From Aestuariibius sp. HNIBRBA575 (GTDB lineage: Bacteria > Pseudomonadota > Alphaproteobacteria > Rhodobacterales > Rhodobacteraceae): a stretch of DNA of 64,000 bases. Below, one piece after another: positions 48,246 to 56,788 of the stretch. The DNA lies in assembly GCF_040932005.1 (NCBI RefSeq), contig NZ_CP162414.1:895501-959500 (forward strand). Reading direction: 5' to 3'. Every line of letters starts with the position of its first letter. Position 1 is the first letter of the stretch. The position numbers were made by a program, and so were the translations under genes. The notes under the pieces are model-generated. The model ran no database searches and was not told where the DNA came from. It saw only the letters and a program-made list of their open reading frames with translations.

Positions 48246-48551
48246 ATGAAAGATCTGAAACCGCCCCAAGATTGTGCCGATATGGTCGAATTACGACAGG
48301 CCATTGACGTTGTAGATCGTGAATTGGTGGCACTGTTGACGATCCGTGCGGGCTATATCGACCGGGCCATTGAAATCAAACGTGGCAACGGATTACCGGC
48401 ACGGATTCCAACCCGTGTCGAAGATGTGGTCACCAAGGTGAAAGCCGAGGCAACCGAAACCGGTTTGGATGCGGATCTGGTAGAAGCGCTGTGGCGCAGA
48501 TTGATTGACTGGTCGATCGCCCGCGAAGCCATGGTGATCGATCCCGAATAA
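48246..48551 (+). CDS. Chorismate mutase (AroQ type)
   Basis: The 101-residue, all-helical protein fits the short AroQ family that rearranges chorismate to prephenate for Phe/Tyr synthesis: LRQAIDVVDRELVALLTIRAGYIDRAIEIK at the N-terminus, then RVEDVVTKV and LWRRLIDWSIAREA. The conserved R/K active-site residues appear in the expected helices. AGGAA precedes the ATG at 48246. Isochorismate pyruvate lyases share the fold, but no siderophore genes are near. It leads directly into the first folD-type gene (11 bases). Confidence 0.85.
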   Translation: MKDLKPPQDCADMVELRQAIDVVDRELVALLTIRAGYIDRAIEIKRGNGLPARIPTRVEDVVTKVKAEATETGLDADLVEALWRRLIDWSIAREAMVIDPE

Positions 48552-48562
48552 GGGAATTGCCC

Positions 48563-49444
48563 ATGCGGGCCGCATTAATTGACGGAAAATCCATTGGCGC
48601 GAAAATCCGCGCTGACGTGGCCAAAGAGGCCGCTGAACTGACCGACCATGGCTGGGCGCCGCGATTGGTGTCCGTCAGCGTTGGCGACACGTCAGCCGCT
48701 GAACTTTACGTGCGCAACCAACAACGTAGCGCCCAAAGCGCCGGTGTGGAATTTGAAGCGCGCGCCTATCCAGCCGACACATCGCTGGAACAATTGATGG
48801 GCATTTTGCAGGGCTTGAACGCGGATCCACGTGTGAACGGTGTGATCATTCAGCGCCCGCTGCCTGATCACATCCCGGTTAAAACCCTGCAAAAGGCGAT
48901 CCACCCCCTAAAAGACGTCGAAGGCATGCACCCCGCCAGCATCGGCAACATCGTTTATAACGACCTCGCGCTGGGGCCCTGTACGGCTGTGGCGGCGGTG
49001 GAAATCCTGAAAACTCTGCCTATGCAAATGGAAGGGCTGAATGTCACTGTGATTGGCCATTCCGAAATCGTTGGCAAACCGATTGCGTTTTTGATGATGG
49101 GGCTAGGGGCCACGGTCACCGTGTGTCACCACATGACCCGCAGCGTGGCCATGCATAGCCGCGCGTCGGATGCGGTGTTTGTGGCCGTGGGCAAACCGGG
49201 GTTGGTGACGGGCGACATGTTAAAACCGGGGGCAGCGCTGATTGATATCGGCATCAACCGGGTCGATGGCAAAACCGTAGGCGACGCAGATTTTGACAGC
49301 TGCGCCGAAGTGGCCGGCTGGATCACGCCCGTGCCCGGCGGGGTCGGCCCCGTTACGGTCGCCACGTTGATGAAAAACGCAGTCCTAGCCACGCGCATGC
49401 AGATGGAGCATTACCGCGAAAGCTATGCCCGCGCAGAATTTTGA
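48563..49444 (+). CDS. FolD-like protein with altered active-site residues
   Basis: The 293-residue protein has the full FolD fold: substrate domain, [13 protein letters not shown], the NAD(P)-binding loop GHSEIVGKP and the [10 protein letters not shown] motif. Two catalytic positions differ from canonical FolD. The Lys of Y-V-x-x-K is Gln53 (Y49-V-R-N-Q), and the Asp of K-D-V-D-G is Glu (KDVEG). The Arg of GRS in the cofactor loop is His. In human FolD the Lys is needed for cyclohydrolase activity, so this paralogue may be dehydrogenase-only or have another role. AGGGA precedes the ATG at 48563. A canonical folD follows 25 bases later. Confidence 0.88.
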   Translation: MRAALIDGKSIGAKIRADVAKEAAELTDHGWAPRLVSVSVGDTSAAELYVRNQQRSAQSAGVEFEARAYPADTSLEQLMGILQGLNADPRVNGVIIQRPLPDHIPVKTLQKAIHPLKDVEGMHPASIGNIVYNDLALGPCTAVAAVEILKTLPMQMEGLNVTVIGHSEIVGKPIAFLMMGLGATVTVCHHMTRSVAMHSRASDAVFVAVGKPGLVTGDMLKPGAALIDIGINRVDGKTVGDADFDSCAEVAGWITPVPGGVGPVTVATLMKNAVLATRMQMEHYRESYARAEF

Positions 49445-49469
49445 ATTTGAGACACAAAAGGAGCCTCTG

Positions 49470-50369
49470 ATGAGCGCACATATTATCGACGGTAAGGTCT
49501 TTGCGGCCAATGTCCGTGAAAAAGTGGCCGGCCATGTTGCCCGCCTAAAAGAAGAGCACGGGATCACCCCCGGTCTGGCCGTTGTGTTGGTGGGCGAAGA
49601 CCCGGCAAGTCAGGTCTATGTGCGCTCCAAGGGCAAAATGACCGTCGAAGTCGGCATGAATTCGATCGAACACAAACTAGAAGCCGACACATCCGAGGCT
49701 GATCTGCTGGCACTGATCGATCAGTTGAACAACGATCCAGCGATCCACGGGATTCTGGTGCAATTGCCACTGCCGGATCATCTTGATTCTGATCTGGTGA
49801 TCAATTCCATCAACCCCGCCAAAGACGTCGACGGGTTCCACATATCCAATGTTGGTCTGTTGGGCACAGGGCAGAAATCCATGGTGCCTTGTACACCGCT
49901 GGGCTGTTTGATGATGCTGCGCGATCACCTTGGATCGCTGTCCGGGCTGAACGCGGTGGTTGTGGGCCGGTCCAACATCGTTGGCAAACCAATGGCGCAA
50001 TTGCTGTTGGGCGATAGCTGCACGGTGACCATCGCGCATTCACGCACCAAAGACATCGAAGCCGTGTGCAAACAGGCCGATATTCTGGTCGCCGCAGTCG
50101 GGCGCCCTGAAATGATCACAGGTGACTGGGTCAAACCCGGCGCAACCGTGATTGATGTGGGCATCAACCGCATCCCGCACCCCGAAAAAGAAGGCAAATC
50201 CAAGCTGGTCGGCGATGTGGAATTTGCATCTGCCGCGGCCGTGGCTGGCGCGATCACTCCGGTTCCCGGTGGTGTTGGCCCCATGACCATTGCCTGTCTG
50301 CTGGCCAATACGGTCACGGCCTGTTGCCGCGCCAATGATCTGGCCGAACCCGAAGGCCTGACCGCCTAA
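49470..50369 (+). CDS. folD: Methylenetetrahydrofolate dehydrogenase/cyclohydrolase FolD
   Basis: This bifunctional enzyme interconverts methylene-, methenyl- and 10-formyl-THF. The 299-residue product keeps the catalytic set: Y50 and K54 (YVRSK), VQLPLP with its Gln, KDVDG, and the cofactor loop [16 protein letters not shown] precedes the ATG at 49470; an upstream in-frame ATG lies inside the previous gene. With Fhs it gives formate assimilation into the folate pool or the reverse. Confidence 0.97.
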   Translation: MSAHIIDGKVFAANVREKVAGHVARLKEEHGITPGLAVVLVGEDPASQVYVRSKGKMTVEVGMNSIEHKLEADTSEADLLALIDQLNNDPAIHGILVQLPLPDHLDSDLVINSINPAKDVDGFHISNVGLLGTGQKSMVPCTPLGCLMMLRDHLGSLSGLNAVVVGRSNIVGKPMAQLLLGDSCTVTIAHSRTKDIEAVCKQADILVAAVGRPEMITGDWVKPGATVIDVGINRIPHPEKEGKSKLVGDVEFASAAAVAGAITPVPGGVGPMTIACLLANTVTACCRANDLAEPEGLTA

Positions 50370-50441
50370 GCCCGCTTTGGGAACAGGCTTTGCGGTTTTG
50401 CGGTCTTGAACTACCATGGCTCAAACCCAAGGGAGAGAGCC

Positions 50442-51083
50442 ATGGCCAAGACCTATTCCGGCAAAGACATTGAGATCAGTTTTGACATGGCCCGCTGCAT
50501 TCATGCGCGGGCCTGTTTTTTGAAATTGCCACAGGTGTTTGACCCCGCCAAACGCCCCTGGGTCAGCCCCGATGCAGCCCATGCCGAAGACATCGCCGCC
50601 ATGGTGCGCACCTGTCCGTCTGGGGCGCTGGGGTTCAAACGGTTGGATGGCGGGGTTGACGAAACACCCCCGGTGATCAATCGCGTTCAGGTATTGGAAA
50701 ACGGTCCGCTGGCTTTGGCCGGGGATCTGAACATTGACGGCAAACCCGACGCACGCGCCACGCTTTGCCGCTGTGGGCAATCCGCCAATATGCCCTATTG
50801 TGACTATTCTCACACCAAGGCCGAATTTACCGCATCCGGCGAACCCAACCCCGACATCCAAGACCGCCCCGCTGAGGATTCCAAAGCCACATTGACCGTC
50901 ACACCGGTTGAAAACGGCCCCCTAATTATGTCCGGCCCCGCCGAGGTGATCACAGGCACCGGCAAACGCATCAACCGCGCCGAAAAGCTGTTTTTATGTC
51001 GCTGCGGGCAGTCCAAAAACAAACCCTTTTGCGACGGGACCCATAAACAAACCGGGTTCACGGTGCCCGGCCCATCAACCTAA
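50442..51083 (+). CDS. Multi-cluster iron-sulfur protein: mono-cluster ferredoxin-like plus two CDGSH domains
   Basis: The 213-residue cytoplasmic protein has an N-terminal divergent 4Fe-4S domain (C19, C25 and C58 in CPSGAL) and two CDGSH domains. The first is CRCGQSANMPYCDYSH, with Tyr-Ser replacing Gly-Thr; the second is CRCGQSKNKPFCDGTH. CDGSH proteins ligate 2Fe-2S clusters with 3 Cys and 1 His and handle electrons or clusters. The partner and role are unknown. GGGAGAGAG precedes the ATG at 50442. Confidence 0.85.
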   Translation: MAKTYSGKDIEISFDMARCIHARACFLKLPQVFDPAKRPWVSPDAAHAEDIAAMVRTCPSGALGFKRLDGGVDETPPVINRVQVLENGPLALAGDLNIDGKPDARATLCRCGQSANMPYCDYSHTKAEFTASGEPNPDIQDRPAEDSKATLTVTPVENGPLIMSGPAEVITGTGKRINRAEKLFLCRCGQSKNKPFCDGTHKQTGFTVPGPST

Positions 51084-51184
51084 AAATTACGCAGGTTCGA
51101 CGATTGGATTTGCTAAGTGTCTGGCCATAAGACAAAAGTTAGTTTAAATTTCTGCTATAATTATGTGCATTTGGTGGGTTCTAC

Positions 51185-52000
51185 GTGCTTCGGGGTGATT
51201 TTACCGCTCTTGTTCGACTCGGATTAAAGAGCTTTTTCACGGTTCTATTTTCAGGCCAGACCTGTCTGATCTGGTTTGTTTTGCTCGGCGCATTTGTCGT
51301 GACAGGCCCGTTTGGGACCTATACGGGCATGTCTATTGCGACGCGCCTGACGTTCTGGGGGGTGATTTGCACCACCGGTGTTGTTGTCGCCAGCTTTGTA
51401 CGTGTTGTGACGGTTTCCCTCATCAAATATCACGGACGTAAGCCCCATCTGTTGCTGGAATCTGGTTGTTTTGCGCTGATTTCAGTGCCGATTTTTGTGG
51501 GGCTCACGCGGGAAATGGCAACCAACACCCAGTTCCAATTGCCCCCAATCGAACAAGCCTTTGTTTACACGATGTTGTTTCATTTATTCGGCGTCGCGAT
51601 CCGAAAAATGTCCCGCCCAGAGGACAAAATTCACGCGCCCGCAATGACACCTATGGTGCAAAGCAAACCAACACCACCGCGTCTTTTGGATCGAATCCAA
51701 GGTCATAATAACGCGGAAATTGTGCATTTAACCGTGGATGATCACTATGTGGAAATTTTGCTATCCAATGGTTTGCGCCATAGATTGTTAATGCGTTTTC
51801 GCGATGCCGTTGCCGAGATGGACGGAGTGCCGGGCCATATGGTGCATCGGTCGCATTGGGTTAGCCACGCCGCGATCCGTTCCGTAGAGCGCGACAATGG
51901 CCGCGAGTTTGTGTTGCTGAATACCGGGGGCAAAGTCCCGGTGGGGCGCACTTATCGGGACACTTTGGTGCGGGTGAACCTATTGGCGCCGCGCGATTGA
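51185..52000 (+). CDS. Membrane-bound LytTR-type DNA-binding regulator
   Basis: The 271-residue product has four hydrophobic helices in the first 155 residues (about 26-48, 54-78, 92-107, 123-140), then a LytTR domain (about 165-268) with VHLTVDDHYVEIL, MVHRSHWVSHAAI and VPVGRTYRD features. It is therefore a membrane-tethered regulator without a receiver domain. Signal and targets are unknown. The start is GTG at 51185. Its last 49 bases overlap the 3' end of pdeM on the other strand. Confidence 0.82.
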   Translation: MLRGDFTALVRLGLKSFFTVLFSGQTCLIWFVLLGAFVVTGPFGTYTGMSIATRLTFWGVICTTGVVVASFVRVVTVSLIKYHGRKPHLLLESGCFALISVPIFVGLTREMATNTQFQLPPIEQAFVYTMLFHLFGVAIRKMSRPEDKIHAPAMTPMVQSKPTPPRLLDRIQGHNNAEIVHLTVDDHYVEILLSNGLRHRLLMRFRDAVAEMDGVPGHMVHRSHWVSHAAIRSVERDNGREFVLLNTGGKVPVGRTYRDTLVRVNLLAPRD

Positions 52001-52659
52001 TTGGGGCGCGGAAACGGGATGACCAAAGGTGTGGATCCGGTAAGGATTGCGATGGTTTTGGACGGGAACAAGTCCTGTAAAACCGCGTCCTGACAGCGCA
52101 GCCCACCTGTGAATGCCCCATAGGCGGGCAGGATCATGCGCTGCGCATCCACGACGAAACAGGGGCGGGACCCATAGGCGGCAGGCCTGCTGGCCTTTGG
52201 GTGGTAATGTCCTGATATTTCGTGGCTTTTGTTCGGGTCCGCGATGTGGCGAAACGTCAGCGGCCCATGGGTCCATTCACATAAATGTGTGCCCCCCAAT
52301 GCCACCGGACCGGGGTCATGATTGCCTTCGATCCAAATCCATTCCCGCCCCGCCTGCAGGCGTTGCAGTCGTGAAATATCATCGGGATTAAGCGCATTTG
52401 CAGCGGCCAGATCATCAAAACTATCGCCCAGACAAATGACCCTGCGCGGCGAAATGTGGTCCAAATCCTGTTCCAACTGGTCCAGAGTTGCCCGAATTTC
52501 ATACGGCGGCAATAATCCCCCCGAACGCCGCGCGATGCGTTCTGATTTTCCCAAATGCAAATCAGAGACGCACAGCGTTTTTTCGTCCGGCCAATACAAT
52601 GCCCCCGACGCCAGCGCGATCAATTGGGTCCCGCAAAAAGTTAAGGAATGTCCGTTCAT
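51952..52659 (-). CDS. pdeM: Ligase-associated DNA damage response phosphoesterase PdeM
   Basis: PdeM is a calcineurin-like metallophosphoesterase encoded with the Lhr-like helicase, an ATP-dependent ligase and a beta-CASP nuclease in many bacteria. The 235-residue product has D33-x-H35 (DLHLGK), G78-D79 (GDSFDD), GNHD (112-115) and GHYH (150-153). It lies 52 bases after the helicase gene on the same strand. Confidence 0.9.
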   Translation of the reverse strand: MNGHSLTFCGTQLIALASGALYWPDEKTLCVSDLHLGKSERIARRSGGLLPPYEIRATLDQLEQDLDHISPRRVICLGDSFDDLAAANALNPDDISRLQRLQAGREWIWIEGNHDPGPVALGGTHLCEWTHGPLTFRHIADPNKSHEISGHYHPKASRPAAYGSRPCFVVDAQRMILPAYGAFTGGLRCQDAVLQDLFPSKTIAILTGSTPLVIPFPRPNQSRGANRFTRTKVSR

Positions 52660-52711
52660 GATCTGTTCTTGCCCGTTTCAATTCGGCCAGGCAATCAAAT
52701 TCGACGCCTTT

Positions 52712-55117
52712 TCACAATTGATCCAGTCCGGCCTCTTTCATCAATTGCGCTGCCGCCCGTGCGGCCAATTGTTCAGCGCCGGCACCGATGACAGGGACTT
52801 TGCCCACTTCGAAAAACATAGGCGCGCTGAGCGGGGTTAGGTGATCTGTTGTCACATGATCAATGCGCCCGGCCGTGCGATCCAACATTTCTTCGATCCG
52901 GGCGAAATCGACCAACCCGCGCAACGCTTCTTCGCGGGTGATACGCAACATCAGATGATCGGGGTCGTATTTCAGCAAAGTGTCATACAAAATGTCGCTG
53001 GAAAAGGTCGCCTGTCGCCCTGATTTTCGCGCAGCTTGGGGTAGATTGCGTTCAATCAATCCAGCGATGGTCGCCGTCCCGCGAAAACTGCGTTTCATCA
53101 TGGCGTTCCCGCTGAGCCAATCGTCCAACGCATCCCCCAAAGTGTGATTTGTCAGCAGCGATGTCGGATCAGAAACGGGCTCTAACCCCCAGATAAGTGT
53201 GGCATAATCCGTCGCAACAAAGCCCAGAGGCGCGAGTTTTGCGATCTCCATCCGTTGGGTCATCAACAGACCCAATGTTTGCTGCGCATTGCGTCCAGCA
53301 AAGCCGTAGATGCAGGTATATTCCCGTCCATCCTGCGGAAAACTTTCGATTAACAAACGATCAGGTTCAGGCAATTTGGACCGGTCTTTTTGCAAGGTTA
53401 GCCAGTCGCGCGTATGAGGGGGCAGTTCGGGCCAGTCGGTCTGTTGAAACATCCGCAAAATGCGCTGGCTCAGCTGGGTTGATGTGGAAAATTTACTGCC
53501 GGAAAACACCGCAACCCGTGGGGTTTTATCCGCGCGGCGACGGACCTGAACGGTCATTTCCTTGATCTTTTCATAGGCGACAACCTGACCGCCAATCAGA
53601 AACGTATCACCGGGCGATAATGTCATGGCAAAGCTTTCTTCGACCTCGCCCAACGGTTTGCCACGCCCGCCCATCCGCACCTTTAGCAGGTCCGCATCCT
53701 GAATGGTGCCAATGTTCATGCGAATACGCTGTGCGGCGCGTGGATCGCGCAACGTCCACAGCCCGTCGCGCAGCATCAATCGTTGCCATTTGTCATAGGC
53801 GCGCAGGGCATAGCCCCCGGTGGCACAGAAATCCAGACAATCGTCAAATGCGGCCCGAGACAGATCACGATAGGCGCCCACAGTTTTGATTTCGTGGAAC
53901 AATTCCGTGTCATCAAACGGACCTGCACAGGCGCGGATCAGGATATGCTGGCACAAAACATCGCGCGGGCCGGGGCCTTTGGGATCGCCGTCCAGATCGT
54001 GTTCGCGGGCGGCGTCCAGCGCGGCGACGCATTCGATCACTTCGAACCGATTGGCCGGCACAAGGATCGCTTTGGACGGGGCATTATAGCGGTGATTGGC
54101 CCGCCCGATGCGTTGGATCAGGCGTTTGACGTTTTTGGGCGCGCCGATCTGGATGATCAGATCCACATCCCCCCAATCGATGCCCAGATCCAACGTGCCG
54201 GTGCAAACAATCGCACGCAAGTCGCCGCGCAGCATGGCGGCTTCGACGCGATCACGCTGTTCGCGGGCCAAACTGCCGTGGTGAATGCCGATGGGCAGGG
54301 CATCGTCATTGGCCAGCCACAGATTGTGAAAAAAGATTTCGGCCTGCGCGCGTGTGTTGTGAAAAATCAGCGTGGTTTTGTGCTGTTTCACCTGTTCCAG
54401 CACCGCGGGAATTGCGTATTTGGCCCCGCCGCCAGACCAAGGGGGTGGCGCATCTGTGACCAACATCGAAATATCGGGGGCCGGGCCGGGATCGGCGTGC
54501 AGGATCGGGCAAGGATCGGGATGGCGCGCCAGAGTTTTGGCCAGCGACTCGGGGTCTTGGACCGTGGCGGATAATCCAACCCGGCGCAGGCCCGGCGCTA
54601 TGGTTTGCAACCGCGACAGGGCCAGCATCAATTGATCGCCCCGTTTGCTGTCATCCAGCGCGTGAATTTCGTCAACAATCACCCGCTGTAGCCCGGCAAA
54701 CATACGCGGCGCATCCTCATACGATGTCAACAAAGCCAGACTTTCGGGTGTGGTCAGCAAAATATGCGGCGGGTCGGCGCGTTGGCGTTTTTTGCGGGTG
54801 GCGGATGTGTCGCCAGTGCGATCCTCAATACGGATCGGCAGGTTCATTTCCGCAACTGGTGTGGAAAGATTGCGTTTAATATCGGCGGCTAAGGCCTTAA
54901 GCGGGCTAACATAAAGCGTGTGCAGCCCGTCGTGATTTCCATCGGCCAATTCCACCAAAGACGGCAAAAACCCCGCCAATGTTTTACCCCCGCCGGTCGG
55001 GGCGATCAACATCAACGCGGGGTCAGCGGATCGCGCCAGCATATCGGATTGATGCGGATGAACTGTCCATCCGCGCGATGCAAACCAGTCAGAAAAACGA
55101 GGGGGCAAATTGCTCAT
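52712..55117 (-). CDS. Ligase-associated DNA damage response DEXH-box helicase (Lhr-like)
   Basis: The 801-residue SF2 helicase has Walker A APTGGGKT (39-46), DEIH (149-152), motif VI QRIGRANHRYN, and the C-terminal Lhr-specific region. It resembles the short Lhr of the ligase-associated repair cassette. I use the ATG at 55117 (MSNLPPRFSD); an ATG at 55135 would add six residues. The ligase and exonuclease usually found beside it are not in this window. Confidence 0.92.
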   Translation of the reverse strand: MSNLPPRFSDWFASRGWTVHPHQSDMLARSADPALMLIAPTGGGKTLAGFLPSLVELADGNHDGLHTLYVSPLKALAADIKRNLSTPVAEMNLPIRIEDRTGDTSATRKKRQRADPPHILLTTPESLALLTSYEDAPRMFAGLQRVIVDEIHALDDSKRGDQLMLALSRLQTIAPGLRRVGLSATVQDPESLAKTLARHPDPCPILHADPGPAPDISMLVTDAPPPWSGGGAKYAIPAVLEQVKQHKTTLIFHNTRAQAEIFFHNLWLANDDALPIGIHHGSLAREQRDRVEAAMLRGDLRAIVCTGTLDLGIDWGDVDLIIQIGAPKNVKRLIQRIGRANHRYNAPSKAILVPANRFEVIECVAALDAAREHDLDGDPKGPGPRDVLCQHILIRACAGPFDDTELFHEIKTVGAYRDLSRAAFDDCLDFCATGGYALRAYDKWQRLMLRDGLWTLRDPRAAQRIRMNIGTIQDADLLKVRMGGRGKPLGEVEESFAMTLSPGDTFLIGGQVVAYEKIKEMTVQVRRRADKTPRVAVFSGSKFSTSTQLSQRILRMFQQTDWPELPPHTRDWLTLQKDRSKLPEPDRLLIESFPQDGREYTCIYGFAGRNAQQTLGLLMTQRMEIAKLAPLGFVATDYATLIWGLEPVSDPTSLLTNHTLGDALDDWLSGNAMMKRSFRGTATIAGLIERNLPQAARKSGRQATFSSDILYDTLLKYDPDHLMLRITREEALRGLVDFARIEEMLDRTAGRIDHVTTDHLTPLSAPMFFEVGKVPVIGAGAEQLAARAAAQLMKEAGLDQL

Positions 55118-55326
55118 CTGCGCAATCTGCCCCATCTAAGGGGCAAGTCCAAGATCAAGATCGGTGGAACTATTGCGATCCTGCGCCCGCGCGTGACAGG
55201 TTGGAACAGGTCGAAACCATAGCCATCGCAATGATTTGTAACACGGGAAACATGGGCGGCATTGGGAAACAGCCGCCGCGCCAAAGGTCCAGTGTTTCTT
55301 GGTGGAATTTACACCGCCAAGCGGGA

Positions 55327-56640
55327 TTAGTGAACGATCTCTTCTTCTTTGACGAACATGTTTTCCCAAGCCCGGTCAATCAGTTCCGGGGTCATCTGAT
55401 TGGGGATGCCTTCGAATTCACAAATCGAAATCATCTGATCAATCAAAAACACCGGCTGATAGTTCGCATAGATATTATCGATTTCCGGATATTTGTTGTT
55501 CAACAAATGGATCAGCGCCGCTTCGTCCAGGGGCATCTTTTTCTTACGCGCAACGAGGGCGAAAATCTTGAGGAAGTCCTCTTGGTCGGGGCCGTCGATC
55601 TTGATTTTGTAGAAAATCCGACGCAACGCCGCTTTGTCGAAGATTTCGTTCGGGTGGAAGTTGGTCGAAAAAATCACCAACGTATCAAACGGAACTTCGA
55701 ATTTTTCACCGGATTGCAGGGCCAGAATATCGCGGCTTTCTTCCAGCGGAACAATCCAGCGGTTGACCAGCGCCTGTGGCGGCTCGGCCTGACGTCCAAG
55801 GTCATCCACGATAAACACGCCGCCCGAGGATTTTAGCTGCAACGGGGCCTGATAGGTCCGCGCAGTGGGGTTATAAACCAGATCCAACATCGATAGGGAC
55901 AATTCACCACCGGTGATCACGGTTGGGCGTTCGCAACGCACGTAACGTGTGTCAAATCGGCCCGATGTGCGACGCAGGGAGTTTGGGTCATCCACGTCGT
56001 CCTCTGCCGAAGTGTGCACAATCGGGTCATAAACGGTGATCACCTGACCAGAATATTCGATGGCGCGTGGGATATAAATTTTGTCCCCCAGCGCGTCGCG
56101 AATCCCGTTTGAGATTGACGATTTACCATTCCCCGGAGGGCCATACATCAGGATCGAACGACCCGCGCCAACCGCTGGCCCCAATTGGTCCAGCAGGGTC
56201 GGGGGCAGGATCAGATGGCCCATCGCATTGGTCAGCTGACCACGGGAAACCATAATGTTGCGGATCGATTGGCGTTTAACCTGTTCGCGGTACACATCCA
56301 GCGGCACGGGCATCGCCCCGAAATATTCCGACTGCGCCAGCGCATCCAGCGCGCGCGCTTTGCCGTTATCCGTCAGCTGATAGCCCATTTCATTGCTGGT
56401 CGCGGCGGCCGACATGGTGCCCATCGCTTCTACCAATTGCTGGGTGCGGCTGAGATCGATCAGTTCCTGCGTCACCGGAACGGGCAGGCAAATGGCCCGC
56501 GCCAGCGCGGTCACCATCGTCAGGTTTTTGCGGAACATGGTTTTCAACAGAATGTCGCGCATCATCACAACGGGCAATTGCATGGCCTCCAGCGATTTTG
56601 GCGCGGGCGGTGCAATCACATTTGAAACTTGCATATTCAT
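55327..56640 (-). CDS. AAA ATPase with N-terminal winged-helix-like domain
   Basis: The 437-residue cytoplasmic protein has an N-terminal region (about 20-125) with a winged-helix look (MGYQLTDNGKARALDALAQS), then an AAA core with Walker A GPPGNGKS (167-174), Walker B FIVDD and an arginine pair (ALRRIFYKI). The C-terminal lid is helical. Similar architectures are annotated only as AAA family ATPase. It diverges from a 545-residue membrane protein with 148 bases between starts. Function is not assigned. Confidence 0.82.
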   Translation of the reverse strand: MNMQVSNVIAPPAPKSLEAMQLPVVMMRDILLKTMFRKNLTMVTALARAICLPVPVTQELIDLSRTQQLVEAMGTMSAAATSNEMGYQLTDNGKARALDALAQSEYFGAMPVPLDVYREQVKRQSIRNIMVSRGQLTNAMGHLILPPTLLDQLGPAVGAGRSILMYGPPGNGKSSISNGIRDALGDKIYIPRAIEYSGQVITVYDPIVHTSAEDDVDDPNSLRRTSGRFDTRYVRCERPTVITGGELSLSMLDLVYNPTARTYQAPLQLKSSGGVFIVDDLGRQAEPPQALVNRWIVPLEESRDILALQSGEKFEVPFDTLVIFSTNFHPNEIFDKAALRRIFYKIKIDGPDQEDFLKIFALVARKKKMPLDEAALIHLLNNKYPEIDNIYANYQPVFLIDQMISICEFEGIPNQMTPELIDRAWENMFVKEEEIVH

Positions 56641-56788
56641 CGGTCTTGGCCTCGGTTTGCTCGTCCTATTTGTGGCCTTTGCGCCGCGTCGTTAACCATT
56701 TGGGAACACACACAGCACAGGCTTTGCTTTTGGTGTTTTGCCAGCCTAATGTGGCCACAAATGGGCAAACCATTGCAAAGAGGCAGAC

